Below, piece after piece: positions 17,762-26,678 of a stretch of DNA of 64,000 bases. Under the pieces are notes generated by a model. That model worked only from the letters and a program-made list of their open reading frames with translations. It ran no database searches and had not been told where the DNA came from. Numbering within the stretch: position 1 is the first letter of the stretch; each line of letters begins with the position of its first letter. Made by a program: the position numbers and the translations under genes. The stretch covers positions 614,501 through 678,500 of the forward strand of contig NZ_CP120467.1 in the NCBI RefSeq assembly GCF_029983095.1. Direction: 5' to 3'. The DNA is from Enterococcus montenegrensis. GTDB taxonomy: Bacteria; Bacillota; Bacilli; Lactobacillales; Enterococcaceae.

Positions 17762-18418
17762 TTACATTAATTTTAAATGCTTGGTATCGTGAGTAACGCG
17801 ACGTTCATTTTTACGCTGTAAGTAACCATCAATGTGAAAAATTTGATAATTTTCTTGATCGACTTGGCACAGGCGCGGGATATCAGTTAAGGCGTCTTCG
17901 CCTTCTAATAAAACACCATAATCGCGTTCGCAAGCATAATTGTAAACAACTGCAGACGGATGCGTGGTAATTCCCATCTCACGAGCGGTATTTTGATCTT
18001 CTTGGAATAATGTTTTGACTAAGTCGCTCTGTCGATCTTCTGTAAACATTTCTACGTCGCCACCAACAGCTTCAACCAATGAAATGACCAGTTCATGATT
18101 ATATTCTTTGCCATTACAAGCTACTTCTTCTTGCATTTGCATCAAAAATTCTCGTGCTTTCTTTTTGCCTTGCAGTTGGAGTGCTTTGGCATCTAAAGCA
18201 GCTGAATAAGTATTTTCAAAAAGTTGATTTCTAGCATGAATGTCGTGTTTTGGTGTACCGCGACGTGTTAAAACAGCATCAATTGTCTGCATATTCACTA
18301 AAGGCATCAGCCTGAATTGGATTTTTTGCTCCGATGTTTGTACAAAGTTCCAAAGATGCTTTTCTGATCCTAAACAGATAGCACCCAATGGATTGACAAA
18401 CAAATAAATTTCAATCAC
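17762..18418 (-). CDS. spxH: ClpXP adaptor protein SpxH (YjbH), DsbA-like
   Basis: A thioredoxin/DsbA-fold adaptor (218 aa) that presents Spx to ClpXP. The N-terminus MIEIYLFVNPLG-AIC has a single Cys (C15) where Bacillus YjbH has a CxxC-type motif; here the first position is Gly12, so a disulfide redox centre is not expected. The start is GTG 18418 with GGAGGAG upstream. It converges with pepF and lies downstream of the CYTH gene on the same strand, like Bacillus yjbH-yjbK. The family call is firm; how it senses stress without a CxxC is open. Confidence 0.9.
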   Translation of the reverse strand: MIEIYLFVNPLGAICLGSEKHLWNFVQTSEQKIQFRLMPLVNMQTIDAVLTRRGTPKHDIHARNQLFENTYSAALDAKALQLQGKKKAREFLMQMQEEVACNGKEYNHELVISLVEAVGGDVEMFTEDRQSDLVKTLFQEDQNTAREMGITTHPSAVVYNYACERDYGVLLEGEDALTDIPRLCQVDQENYQIFHIDGYLQRKNERRVTHDTKHLKLM

Positions 18419-18499
18419 TTAAATCTCCTCCAACAAATTGAGTCGTTTCTGGCTATTTCAACTTAGCAGAAACGTAGAAAAAATGAAAATAAATAGTTT

Positions 18500-19081
18500 T
18501 TAGCTTTGTTTTTTTTTAAGACTCCGACTAATTTTATTTTCCGCTGGAATATAAGAAACTGCCAATGTCTTTAATAATTGCGTGAAAGCTTCTTGTCCTA
18601 ATTTAGCATCTTTTACTTCTAATTCTAATTCAAAGTCATGGCCTGCTGGTAGATAGAAACTTTCATCTAATGCCAACAAACCAGCGTCAATTTCAAATTC
18701 AGCTCGTTTAGTAGTTAGCTGACTGATGATATGTAATTCCTTTAATGTAACATGTAACGTTTTTAATTTTTCTTCAACCGGTCCATTTGCTGGAACTTGT
18801 TGTAATGTTAAGTATTTTTGCGCCTCTGCTAGCGTCAACTTTTCCGTGGTTTCTAGTAGACCTTCTTGTTGTGGTGTTTTTAAAGTCACTTCAGCAAAAG
18901 AAGGGAGTAAACGAATTCTTAAACCGGCATTGGCATTTTTTAACTTATTGTCAAAGGTATCAAAGTAACAATTTGTCTGTTCTACGACCATCTCATCTGT
19001 AACGTGATAGTACGTCATAATGCGCTTGAAGTCAGTTGCGCTTAACATTGTTTTAAATTCGATCTCAGTCGATTGGCTCAT
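18500..19081 (-). CDS. CYTH-domain phosphatase (YjbK-like, triphosphate tunnel metalloenzyme)
   Basis: A 193-aa protein with the CYTH signature ExExK (EIEFK, residues 7-11) and alternating basic and acidic residues (RIRL, TLK, ELELE) that line the triphosphate tunnel. Members hydrolyse inorganic triphosphate or related substrates. In Bacillota this gene sits beside relQ, as here, where the two are divergent. ATG 19081 has a GAGGG Shine-Dalgarno. An 81-base gap with an imperfect hairpin separates it from spxH. A link to alarmone metabolism is suggested only by neighbourhood. Confidence 0.85.
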   Translation of the reverse strand: MSQSTEIEFKTMLSATDFKRIMTYYHVTDEMVVEQTNCYFDTFDNKLKNANAGLRIRLLPSFAEVTLKTPQQEGLLETTEKLTLAEAQKYLTLQQVPANGPVEEKLKTLHVTLKELHIISQLTTKRAEFEIDAGLLALDESFYLPAGHDFELELEVKDAKLGQEAFTQLLKTLAVSYIPAENKISRSLKKKQS

Positions 19082-19446
19082 AATAATCCCTCACTAGTTT
19101 ACGTGTTCAGGTGTGAAACTGCAAGCTAAAGCATTGAAAAAATGACAATCCTCTAAGAAAGTAGAAAATAAAAAAGCAGTAAGTGGATTGTAAAAATTCT
19201 GAAAATAAGATTTAGAAGATACAAATTTTCTTTTAAAGGGGAACCATTCCGAACTTTTGTTTCGAATGTGCTAGCTTTGTTCACATCTATCAATTCATTG
19301 AATTTATATTCTGACATAAAATGACAAGATACGCAATTGATACGATTAAATTGTGTGAATATTTTTTCAATTTGAAGGGATAAAGATTTAAGGCGGTTTG
19401 TGGTAAAATATAACTTGTATGTATTAAAGAAAATTGAGGGATAATT
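19082..19446. other. Divergent intergenic region, CYTH gene / relQ
   Basis: A 365-base AT-rich region between divergent genes. I see no ORF with a ribosome-binding site. TGGTAAAAT (near 19401-19409), an extended -10-like sequence, is the best promoter candidate for relQ. Nothing else is supported. Confidence 0.4.
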
Positions 19447-20115
19447 ATGGATCGAGATTGGGATAAATTTTTAGCACCATATGAACAAACCGTATCAGAA
19501 TTGAAAGTAAAGTTGCGGGGGATTCGCAAACAATTTCGCGAACAAAATCAACATGTGCCGATTGAATTTGTCACTGGACGAGTTAAACCAGTGGAAAGCA
19601 TCATCACAAAAAGCCAGATTCGCCATATTCCCATGGAACGTCTGGAAGAAGAGATGTCAGATATCGCGGGGCTTAGAATTATGTGTCAGTTTGTGGAAGA
19701 TATTCACCAAGTTGTCCAATTACTACGCAACCGCAAAGATATGAAAGTTATTATTGAAAGAGATTATATCACCAATAAAAAAGCTAGCGGGTATCGTTCT
19801 TACCATTTGGTCATTGAATATCCTGTCCAGTTAGTAAATGGCGAAAAAATTATTTTGGCAGAAATTCAAATTCGGACATTGGCGATGAATTTTTGGGCGA
19901 CGATTGAGCATTCTTTGAATTATAAATATCAAGGGGCATTTCCAGAAGAGATGAAAATTCGCCTGCAAAGAGCGGCCGAAGCAGCCTATCAATTAGATGA
20001 AGAGATGTCGACGATTCGGGAAGAAATTCAAGAAGCGCAGCGTCTATTTTCCCACGGCAGAGGCAAGTCAGACGATAGTTATTATCAGGCTTCAATTGAT
20101 CGGGAGGAGACATAA
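19447..20115 (+). CDS. relQ: Small alarmone synthetase RelQ (GTP pyrophosphokinase)
   Basis: A stand-alone (p)ppGpp synthetase (222 aa) that transfers pyrophosphate from ATP to GDP or GTP, without a hydrolase domain. The RelA/SpoT synthetase core shows the conserved DIAGLRIMCQF, KASGYRSYHL and EIQIRTLAMNFWATIEH motifs. The tail is a helical extension used in tetramer formation in this family. The stop codon overlaps the nadK start by one base, and rluD-like and mgtE genes follow on the same strand, so transcription is probably polycistronic. Confidence 0.96.
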   Translation: MDRDWDKFLAPYEQTVSELKVKLRGIRKQFREQNQHVPIEFVTGRVKPVESIITKSQIRHIPMERLEEEMSDIAGLRIMCQFVEDIHQVVQLLRNRKDMKVIIERDYITNKKASGYRSYHLVIEYPVQLVNGEKIILAEIQIRTLAMNFWATIEHSLNYKYQGAFPEEMKIRLQRAAEAAYQLDEEMSTIREEIQEAQRLFSHGRGKSDDSYYQASIDREET

Positions 20116-20918
20116 TGACCTTAAAAGTGGCCATCGTTTCAAATCATGGTCTGCAATCGGAAAAAACAGAGCGGCAATTACGAAAACTTTTAGCAGAAAA
20201 TGAAATTGTCATTGATCAACAACGACCAGAAATTGTCATTTCTGTTGGTGGTGATGGTACTTTGCTTTCAGCATTTCATCGTTACAGCCATATTTTAGAT
20301 AAAGTCAGTTTTCTTGGTGTTCACACTGGTCATTTAGGGTTTTATACGGACTGGCGTGACTATGAAATACCAGAGTTGGTTACGAGCTTGAAAAAAAATC
20401 GCGGTGAAAGTATTAGTTATCCGCTGTTAGATATCCGCATTGAATATCAAAACGGTAAAGCTGCCAAACACTTTTTAGCTTTAAATGAGTCGACCATCAA
20501 ACGCGGGAATCGAACGATGGTAGCAGACGTTTATTTAAAGGGGGAACTTTTTGAACGATTTCGTGGGGATGGTTTATCTATTTCAACGCCAACTGGTTCA
20601 ACTGCTTATAATAAAAGTGTTGGCGGGGCGGTGTTACATCCCAGTATTAATGCGATCCAACTAGCAGAAATTGCTTCGTTGAATAATCGCGTCTTCCGAA
20701 CGTTGGGATCTCCGTTAGTTATTGCTGCAGATGAATGGATGGAAATTCGATTGCAAGATAGTAATGATTACATGATTACCGTCGATCAATTAGATATTCA
20801 AAAAGATCACATTGCAGCCGTCTATTATAAAATTGCCACAGAACGGATTCATTTTGCTTCATTTCGGCATATGGATTTTTGGCATCGGGTTAAAGACGCT
20901 TTTATTGGAGAAGATTAG
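20115..20918 (+). CDS. nadK: NAD kinase
   Basis: An ATP- or polyphosphate-dependent NAD kinase (267 aa) making NADP. The GGDGT motif is at residues 45-49, the NE-containing segment LNESTIKRG follows, and the glycine-rich TPTGSTAYNKS loop is intact. Its ATG overlaps the relQ stop (TAATG arrangement), a sign of translational coupling. The order relQ-nadK-rluD-like is the same as yjbM-yjbN-yjbO in Bacillus. Assignment is firm. Confidence 0.96.
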   Translation: MTLKVAIVSNHGLQSEKTERQLRKLLAENEIVIDQQRPEIVISVGGDGTLLSAFHRYSHILDKVSFLGVHTGHLGFYTDWRDYEIPELVTSLKKNRGESISYPLLDIRIEYQNGKAAKHFLALNESTIKRGNRTMVADVYLKGELFERFRGDGLSISTPTGSTAYNKSVGGAVLHPSINAIQLAEIASLNNRVFRTLGSPLVIAADEWMEIRLQDSNDYMITVDQLDIQKDHIAAVYYKIATERIHFASFRHMDFWHRVKDAFIGED

Positions 20919-20924
20919 GCAATT

Positions 20925-21818
20925 ATGAAGTTTACGTATCATTATCAGAAAAACTCAGAGCAGCAGTTAAAATACTTCTTAAAAGAACAAGGCATTTCCA
21001 AAGGTTTGCTGGCGAAAATTAAATTCCAAGGGGGCTTGATTTTAGTCAATGATAAACGTGAAAATGTCTTGTATTCTTTGCGCCCTAATGATAGGGTTAC
21101 TATTGTCGTGCCCGATGAAAAGGAGCATGAAACAATGCTTTTGGATGAGACGCCAATTGCGATTGTTTATGAAGATGAACATTTATTGATTGTCAATAAA
21201 CCAGCAGGAGTTGCTTCGATTCCGGCGCAATATCATCCTAATGGTACAATGGCCAATCGTGTGAAAAATTATTATAAAATGCAAAATTATAAAGATCAGG
21301 TAATTCACGTGGTTACGCGGTTGGATCGTGATACAACTGGCCTGATGTTATTTGCCAAACATGGTTTTGCCCATGCGCAACTCGATCGTCAATTACGTGA
21401 AAAGCAAGTGGAAAAAAGATATCAAGCTTTGGTGGCTGGCGCTATTCAAACGTTAGCACCCCATGCAGTAATTGATTTACCGATTGCTAGAGATTTAAGC
21501 TCGTTGTTAAAACGTAAAGTAGATGACACCGGACAAAAAGCACAAACAGAATATTGGGTCCAAAAAGAAAACGACCAAATCGCATTAGTGGATATTAAAC
21601 TTCATACGGGTCGGACGCATCAAATCAGAGTCCATTTTAGTGGGATTTCTTGTCCACTACTAGGTGATGATCTCTATGGTGGGCTTATGACAGCTGGAAT
21701 TATGCGGCAGGCCCTTCATTGTTACAAACTTTCTTTTAATCATCCTTTTAGTGGTGAAAAATTAACTTTTACATTGGCTTTACCAGAAGATATGGCACAG
21801 GTTGCCCAAAATATATAA
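20925..21818 (+). CDS. RluD/RluA-family 23S rRNA pseudouridine synthase
   Basis: A 297-aa pseudouridine synthase. An N-terminal S4-like segment (residues ~15-65) is followed by the catalytic domain with RLDRDTTG (D134 is the expected nucleophile) and the GRTHQIRVH motif. It starts 6 bases after nadK. Equivalent to Bacillus yjbO. Family is certain; the exact rRNA or tRNA uridine is not. Confidence 0.92.
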   Translation: MKFTYHYQKNSEQQLKYFLKEQGISKGLLAKIKFQGGLILVNDKRENVLYSLRPNDRVTIVVPDEKEHETMLLDETPIAIVYEDEHLLIVNKPAGVASIPAQYHPNGTMANRVKNYYKMQNYKDQVIHVVTRLDRDTTGLMLFAKHGFAHAQLDRQLREKQVEKRYQALVAGAIQTLAPHAVIDLPIARDLSSLLKRKVDDTGQKAQTEYWVQKENDQIALVDIKLHTGRTHQIRVHFSGISCPLLGDDLYGGLMTAGIMRQALHCYKLSFNHPFSGEKLTFTLALPEDMAQVAQNI

Positions 21819-21837
21819 GAACGCGTGGTGAGTGTGA

Positions 21838-23202
21838 GTGGATGAAAATTTAGAACTGGAAGAACGTTTTGCTGAATTGAAACAAGCGTTGCTTGAAGAC
21901 GATATGCAAGGGTTTAGAGAACCTTTCTTAGAAATGCACATATACGAACAGGGGCAGTTCTACCAGTCCCTCACCAGCCAAGAGCGCCATCGGATGTACG
22001 GTTATCTGTCACCTAAAGAATTAGCAGACATGTTTGACGTAATCGAAGAAGACGATGAACATATGACAGATTATCTTTCTGAAATGCGTCCGGGCTATGC
22101 TGCGGCCATGTTAGCTGAAATGTATACAGATAATGCCGTTGACTTATTAAATACTTTGGATAAAAAAGCTGTCAACAAATATTTAAGCTTGATGGACAAA
22201 GAAGACGCAAGTGAAATTAAAGAACTACTGCATTACGAAGATGATACTGCCGGTTCAATTATGACCACAGAGTTTGTCTCAATTGTGGCTAATCAAACGG
22301 TTCGTTCGGCGATGTATGTTTTAAAAAACGAAGCCGACGTAGCCGAAACAATTTATTATATTTACGTAGTAGATCAAGAGAATCATTTGGTGGGGGTTAT
22401 TTCTTTAAGAGATTTAATCGTCAATGAAGATGATACGATGATTCAAGATATTATGAGCGAGCGGGTCATCTCAGTTCATGTGGGAGATGATCAAGAAGAT
22501 GTCGCTCAAACTTTCCGGGATTATGACTTTTTGGCATTACCAGTCACAGATTATGATGATCATTTATTAGGGATTGTCACAGTCGATGATATTATTGACG
22601 TTATCGACGATGAGGCTGCAAGTGACTACTCTGGTTTAGCCGGTGTCAACGTTGAAGAAGTTTCAGAAAATCCTGTCAAGGCTGCTAGTAGACGACTCCC
22701 TTGGTTGATTACGTTGCTATTTTTAGGAATGGCGACGGCGACTTTAATTTCTCATTATGAGAAACTTGTAAGTGAAGCGAGTATTTTAGCTGTTTTCATT
22801 TCCTTGATTACAGGGACGGCTGGTAATGCTGGGACGCAATCTTTGGCTGTGGCAGTACGGCGACTCGCAATCAATGATGACAAAGAAAGTAGTTTTGTTA
22901 AAACAGTTATTAGTGAAGTTTTGACCGGTTTAGTGACCGGGTTCATTACCGGTCTAACCATTTTCATTATTGTTGCGGTTTGGAAACACAATCCAATTTT
23001 AGGCTTTGTAATTGGAATGGCTATGATGTGTGCTATTACGGTGGCTAATTTGGCGGGGAGCTTTATTCCAATGTTAATGGACAAACTTGGTTTTGATCCT
23101 GCTGTGGCCAGTGGCCCATTTATTACCACCTTGAGTGATTTGACCAGTGTGTTAATTTATTTTAATATTGCGAGTCTTTTCATGCAGTACTTCATTTCTT
23201 AA
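21838..23202 (+). CDS. mgtE: Magnesium transporter MgtE
   Basis: A Mg2+ channel/transporter (454 aa). It has an N-terminal helical superhelical domain (1-130), two CBS domains (~135-260, including DRDLIV-like and VDDIIDVIDDEAASDY) and five membrane helices at the C-terminus with the pore-lining GTAGNAGTQSLAV motif. The CBS domains bind Mg2+ and close the pore when the ion is plentiful. The start is GTG 21838; GGTGAG just upstream is a weak Shine-Dalgarno, and a stop codon lies three bases before. I see no M-box riboswitch in the 19-base gap. It is the last gene of the relQ group. Confidence 0.95.
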   Translation: MDENLELEERFAELKQALLEDDMQGFREPFLEMHIYEQGQFYQSLTSQERHRMYGYLSPKELADMFDVIEEDDEHMTDYLSEMRPGYAAAMLAEMYTDNAVDLLNTLDKKAVNKYLSLMDKEDASEIKELLHYEDDTAGSIMTTEFVSIVANQTVRSAMYVLKNEADVAETIYYIYVVDQENHLVGVISLRDLIVNEDDTMIQDIMSERVISVHVGDDQEDVAQTFRDYDFLALPVTDYDDHLLGIVTVDDIIDVIDDEAASDYSGLAGVNVEEVSENPVKAASRRLPWLITLLFLGMATATLISHYEKLVSEASILAVFISLITGTAGNAGTQSLAVAVRRLAINDDKESSFVKTVISEVLTGLVTGFITGLTIFIIVAVWKHNPILGFVIGMAMMCAITVANLAGSFIPMLMDKLGFDPAVASGPFITTLSDLTSVLIYFNIASLFMQYFIS

Positions 23203-23228
23203 TTAAAAAAATAAAATGAGCAATCCAT

Positions 23229-23266
23229 AAAAAAGGCTGTGACAGATTTTTGTCACAGCCTTTTTA
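23229..23266 (+). terminator. Rho-independent terminator after mgtE
   Basis: AAAAAGGCTGTGACA and TGTCACAGCCTTTTT form a perfect 15-bp stem around GATTTT. Confidence 0.93.
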
Positions 23267-23411
23267 TCGATAAACGGTGGTCTGAAAATAGCTTCTTTTG
23301 TGAAAAGCTGAAACTTCACAAAAAATTTGAGTAACAGCCATTCCAGTAGGGACATGTAATAAAATTGATACAAGTAAGGTGTTTCTAGTCTTTAAAAAAA
23401 TTATTTTTTAC

Positions 23412-23458
23412 TGCTGCAAGACACAGCGATTGTTGCAGTAGAGCTGTGTCTTACAGCA
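23412..23458 (-). terminator. Long hairpin, possible terminator of the PH-SHOCT gene
   Basis: TGCTGCAAGACACAGC (23412-23427) pairs with GCTGTGTCTTACAGCA (23443-23458) with one mismatch. On the minus strand the hairpin is followed after a few bases by an A/T stretch ending in seven T residues. It lies ~58 bases beyond the end of the minus-strand gene. The rest of the 23267-23515 interval holds nothing else I can support. Confidence 0.5.
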
Positions 23459-23515
23459 CCTGCTTGGCTCTTGCGGCTGAAACTTTTGTTCCAACATTAT
23501 TTTGATCGGTAGTTT

Positions 23516-24217
23516 TTATTGTAAAAAGCGTTGCTTATATTCTTCATATTCTGCTGGGGTAATTAAGCCAGCATCTAGTGCTTTTTTACGTTCTTTCAAC
23601 TTTTCAAAATTTGTTTCTGTCGTAAGTTGGGATTTAGACAACTTCGCTTTTTCCTGTATTTGTTGGGCACGTTTGGCAGAAGTAATGCCATCCATAATGC
23701 CGTCTTGCATATCGCTTTTACTATCTTCTAGCAATTTGGCAATAGCAAAGACCGTTTTTTTCGTCCAAAAAATACTAAAGACTTCGCGAAAACTTTCAAT
23801 TCGTAAAAAACCCCAAAAAATTCGCGTATTGGGATTAATGGTGTTGATATTATGCAACGGAATACTTTTATAATCGTGGTTAAAAGGAACCCAGCGGGCA
23901 AAAATCAGGCGCCCAGCGTCAGTAATAGCATAGGCGTGGAATCCTTTACAGTCAAAGTAACGCACTTTGCCGGTTTGTGTTGCGCGCATTCGTTCTTCAA
24001 AGTCTGCGCGGTCTTCACCTTCAAATGGCGTGAAATTTTCATTATCTTCGGGATGATGGCGTCCGATGAAACTTGCAATGACCTCTTCATCTTTACCTAA
24101 AGCAGCCTCAATTAAACCAAAGTGTTTTCGTTGGAGCCAGCCGCCGAAAATTGGTGTGATATTTTGGCCTAATTTATGGTTACGGGCATAAGCATACATG
24201 GCATCTGCTTTTTTCAT
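23516..24217 (-). CDS. Bacterial PH-domain (YokE-like) protein with C-terminal SHOCT domain
   Basis: A 233-aa cytosolic protein with no signal peptide or membrane helix. The middle part (residues ~45-150) matches the pattern of bacterial PH-like domains. The last ~30 residues, FEKLKERKKALDAGLITPAEYEEYKQ, are a clear SHOCT domain (short C-terminal oligomerisation motif). Function is unknown. Such combinations are often in stress or membrane-associated proteins. The end of cutC lies only 11 bases upstream on the same strand, so the two are probably co-transcribed. Assignment to domains is good, no biochemical role can be given. Confidence 0.75.
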   Translation of the reverse strand: MKKADAMYAYARNHKLGQNITPIFGGWLQRKHFGLIEAALGKDEEVIASFIGRHHPEDNENFTPFEGEDRADFEERMRATQTGKVRYFDCKGFHAYAITDAGRLIFARWVPFNHDYKSIPLHNINTINPNTRIFWGFLRIESFREVFSIFWTKKTVFAIAKLLEDSKSDMQDGIMDGITSAKRAQQIQEKAKLSKSQLTTETNFEKLKERKKALDAGLITPAEYEEYKQRFLQ

Positions 24218-24228
24218 GGCATCTCCTT

Positions 24229-24870
24229 TTAATCGGTTATTTTTACAATTTTAGTTCCGTGAGCTTCATTGACCCCTAAGGCAGTTACAATTTCAGCCAC
24301 ATTTTCAGCGTTAATTCCAGCTCCAGGTAAAATAATCAAGCGGTTCTTGGCATAAGCAATCAATTCTTTTAATCGAGCGATGTTTGCTGAAATTGGCGTA
24401 CCACTCGGGCCGCCATGGGTTAAAATGCGTGTAACGCCGTGGTCTGCTAACCAATCAATAGCTTCAAACTGACGACTTGGTAAGATGGCATCAAAGGCCA
24501 TATGAAACGTAATTTGTAGCCCTTCTGCGGTTTCAATTAAAAGTTCCAAAGCTTCTTCATCTAACCAACCACTAGGTGTTAGACAACCAAAAACCACACC
24601 GTCTGTTCCTATTTTTTTAGCTTCGATTAAGTCGGTATGCATGATTTTTAGTTCTGTATCATTGTAGATAAAATCACCACCGCGAGGGCGGATCATGGTC
24701 ATAACGGGAATACCTTTTTCACCGGCATAATTTAATGTTTCTTCAATGACACCTGTACTAGGTGTCGTTCCGCCTACAGCTAAGTTATCACACAGTTCAA
24801 TGCGTTTTGCTCCTGCGTGAATGGCTCGTGGAATATCAGTGAAATTTTCGGCACAAAATTCTTTAATCAT
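24229..24870 (-). CDS. cutC: CutC family protein (copper homeostasis-type TIM barrel)
   Basis: A CutC-family TIM-barrel protein (213 codons). It begins MIKEFCAENF and contains the family segments ELCDNLAVGGTTPS, MIRPRGGDF and THGGPSGTPI. CutC was first linked to copper tolerance, but its true function remains unclear. I choose ATG 24870 with AAAGGAG upstream. A longer frame up to 25035 would overlap the divergent rlmA gene and adds no family sequence. It is followed closely by the PH-SHOCT gene. Confidence 0.9.
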   Translation of the reverse strand: MIKEFCAENFTDIPRAIHAGAKRIELCDNLAVGGTTPSTGVIEETLNYAGEKGIPVMTMIRPRGGDFIYNDTELKIMHTDLIEAKKIGTDGVVFGCLTPSGWLDEEALELLIETAEGLQITFHMAFDAILPSRQFEAIDWLADHGVTRILTHGGPSGTPISANIARLKELIAYAKNRLIILPGAGINAENVAEIVTALGVNEAHGTKIVKITD

Positions 24871-25009
24871 AATAGTCTCCTTTAGTATCTCATTAAAACT
24901 GTTAGATAGCTTACTTTCATGTAGTATTTTATCACAGCCTTGTGTTAAAGTAGAGTAACTAAAAAGTACCGCTGATTTCGCCGTATTTAAGGGGAAGTGA
25001 GGAAATAAA

Positions 25010-25852
25010 ATGTTAAAAAAAATTGATTGGGGCAAACAATTTGTGACTGCAAATCACCCATTGTTTTTATGTCCTTTGTGTCAAAGTGAAATGGGGGCAG
25101 TTAAAGCGGGGCTTGTCTGCCAAAAGGGACATCACTTTGATGTCTCAAAAAAAGGAACGCTATATTTTTTACAAAAAAATATTAGCAGCGGCTATGATCG
25201 CCGGTTGTTTACCGCAAGACGTCAGCTGATTCAAGCCGGAATGTATAACGGGCTACTGGAAAAAATTCGAGAATATATACCGGAAAAGTCGACAGTCTTA
25301 GATGTAGGCTGTGGCGAAGGTAGTTTTTTTAATAAAATAGCAGCGGGCAAAAACATTACGGGAATTGGCTTTGATATCGCAAAAGATGGTGTCTACATGG
25401 CAACGCAGCAAAGTGAACCCTTATTTTGGTGTGTCGCAGATTTGACACGACTGCCTTTTGCCCCACAAGTTTTTGATAGTGTATTAAATTTATTCACACC
25501 ATCTAATTATAAAGAGTTTAAACGCGTTTTAAAGCCGACGGGAACATTAGTGAAAGTTGTCCCAAGAAGCGGTTATTTACAAGAATTACGGCAAGCTTTT
25601 TATCCCGCGGATAAAAAGAAACAGCATTATGAAAATCATGAAGTAATTCAACATTTTAAAGAACAATTTAAATTAGTAAATCATCATGAAATAACGTATA
25701 CATTTGATGTTTCCAAGGAAAATCAAGCTGCTTTATTGGAGATGTCTCCCTTAGAGTGGGGCGTTTCTTCTGAGCAAAAAGAAATTGTAGCAAAGAGTGC
25801 GTTAAATAAAATTACAATCGATTTGGATGTTTTAATTGGAAAAGAGAAATGA
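25010..25852 (+). CDS. rlmA: 23S rRNA (guanine-N1)-methyltransferase RlmA-like
   Basis: A SAM-dependent rRNA methyltransferase (280 aa). The N-terminal zinc knuckle is CPLC...CxxxH (C21, C24, C37, H41), and SAM motif I is VLDVGCGEGSFF (96-107). RlmA enzymes methylate G745 or G748 of 23S rRNA; Gram-positive members usually act at G748. The start ATG 25010 has a GAAGTGAGG Shine-Dalgarno. It is divergent from cutC. Site specificity is inferred from phylogenetic expectation only. Confidence 0.9.
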   Translation: MLKKIDWGKQFVTANHPLFLCPLCQSEMGAVKAGLVCQKGHHFDVSKKGTLYFLQKNISSGYDRRLFTARRQLIQAGMYNGLLEKIREYIPEKSTVLDVGCGEGSFFNKIAAGKNITGIGFDIAKDGVYMATQQSEPLFWCVADLTRLPFAPQVFDSVLNLFTPSNYKEFKRVLKPTGTLVKVVPRSGYLQELRQAFYPADKKKQHYENHEVIQHFKEQFKLVNHHEITYTFDVSKENQAALLEMSPLEWGVSSEQKEIVAKSALNKITIDLDVLIGKEK

Positions 25853-25882
25853 AATTTTTGTGACTTTTTTCGGTTAAAACTG

Positions 25883-25911
25883 TTGCATTATTTAAGTAAG
25901 AGTGATATATT
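25883..25911 (+). promoter_or_regulatory. Sigma-A promoter of a candidate small RNA
   Basis: TTGCAT (25883-25888), a 17-base spacer and TATATT (25906-25911). Transcription would start near 25918, directly before a run of hairpins. Confidence 0.6.
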
Positions 25912-25917
25912 ACAAAC

Positions 25918-26033
25918 AAGTCATTTTTCATTGGTTTTTATCAGGTTCCTGTTCTGATAAAAGTTAGTGAAAAGAACTTCACTAACGTAGCGACTCGCAG
26001 TGATTAACACCGAGCCGATACGTTCTTTTTTTT
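25918..26033 (+). ncRNA. Candidate small RNA with three hairpins and terminator
   Basis: A promoter, no ORF, and three consecutive stems support a ~116-nt transcript. Hairpin 1 pairs TTTTATCAG (25936-25944) with CTGATAAAA (25954-25962). Hairpin 2 pairs GTTAGTGAA (25963-25971) with TTCACTAAC (25978-25986). Hairpin 3 pairs AACGTAGCGACTCG (25984-25997) with CGAGCCGATACGTT (26011-26024), with two mismatches, and is followed by eight T residues. Hairpins 2 and 3 share three bases, so they compete slightly. It could instead be an attenuated leader of trmL, which starts 110 bases further on. I recognise no known family. Confidence 0.55.
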
Positions 26034-26142
26034 GCACTTTTTTTAAAAAAGTAGCTATGAAGTGATATAGTAGGAGAGAATATTTACTTTTAAATACAAT
26101 TCATAAAAATCACAGAATTTTTTATCAAAAGGAGTAATGAAG

Positions 26143-26646
26143 TTGAATCATATTGTTCTATTTGAACCACAAATCCCAGCCAATACAGGTAACATTGCCC
26201 GTACTTGTGCGGCGACGAACACACCGCTACATTTAATTGAACCATTGGGATTTTCAACCGATGACAAACATTTAAAAAGAGCAGGCCTAGATTATTGGCA
26301 TGATGTGAATATCACGTATCATAAAGATTTGGCAGCCTTTTTAGCATACTTGGGTCAGCGACGCCTTTATTTGATTACAAAGTTTGCCAACCAAACTTAC
26401 AGTGAAGTGGATTATACCGCCGACGAAGAAGTATTTTTAATGTTTGGAAAAGAAACAACCGGATTACCAGAAACATTCATGCGGGAAAATCCAGAAAAGT
26501 GTTTGCGTATTCCTATGAATGATGAACACGTTCGTTCGTTAAATTTATCCAATACGGCGGCGTTAGTAATATATGAGGCGTTGCGCCAACAAGGATTTCC
26601 TAATTTGGAACTACGTCATCACTATGAAAATGATAAATTAGACTAG
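26143..26646 (+). CDS. trmL: tRNA (cytidine(34)-2'-O)-methyltransferase TrmL
   Basis: A SPOUT-class methyltransferase (167 aa) that 2'-O-methylates the wobble base of tRNA-Leu isoacceptors. Family motifs are [10 protein letters not shown] near the N-terminus, [11 protein letters not shown] in the middle and [19 protein letters not shown] at the knot. TTG 26143 (MNHIVLFEP) is spaced 8 bases from GGAG (26131-26134); ATG 26137, two codons earlier, is only two bases from it, so I prefer the TTG. The next gene follows after 32 bases. Confidence 0.92.
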   Translation: MNHIVLFEPQIPANTGNIARTCAATNTPLHLIEPLGFSTDDKHLKRAGLDYWHDVNITYHKDLAAFLAYLGQRRLYLITKFANQTYSEVDYTADEEVFLMFGKETTGLPETFMRENPEKCLRIPMNDEHVRSLNLSNTAALVIYEALRQQGFPNLELRHHYENDKLD

Positions 26647-26678
26647 TTTTTATCTACTAAACTAAAGGAGCATTTGTA

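Noticed and set aside
19290..19529. 79-aa minus-strand ORF at the relQ start
   Set aside because: It overlaps the relQ promoter and first codons and lacks a ribosome-binding site.
21819..21837. M-box magnesium riboswitch before mgtE
   Set aside because: The gap to the previous gene is only 19 bases, far too short for an M-box.
23502..24100. Plus-strand ORFs of 123 and 82 aa opposite the PH-SHOCT gene
   Set aside because: Both are antisense to a gene with clear domains and have no ribosome-binding site.
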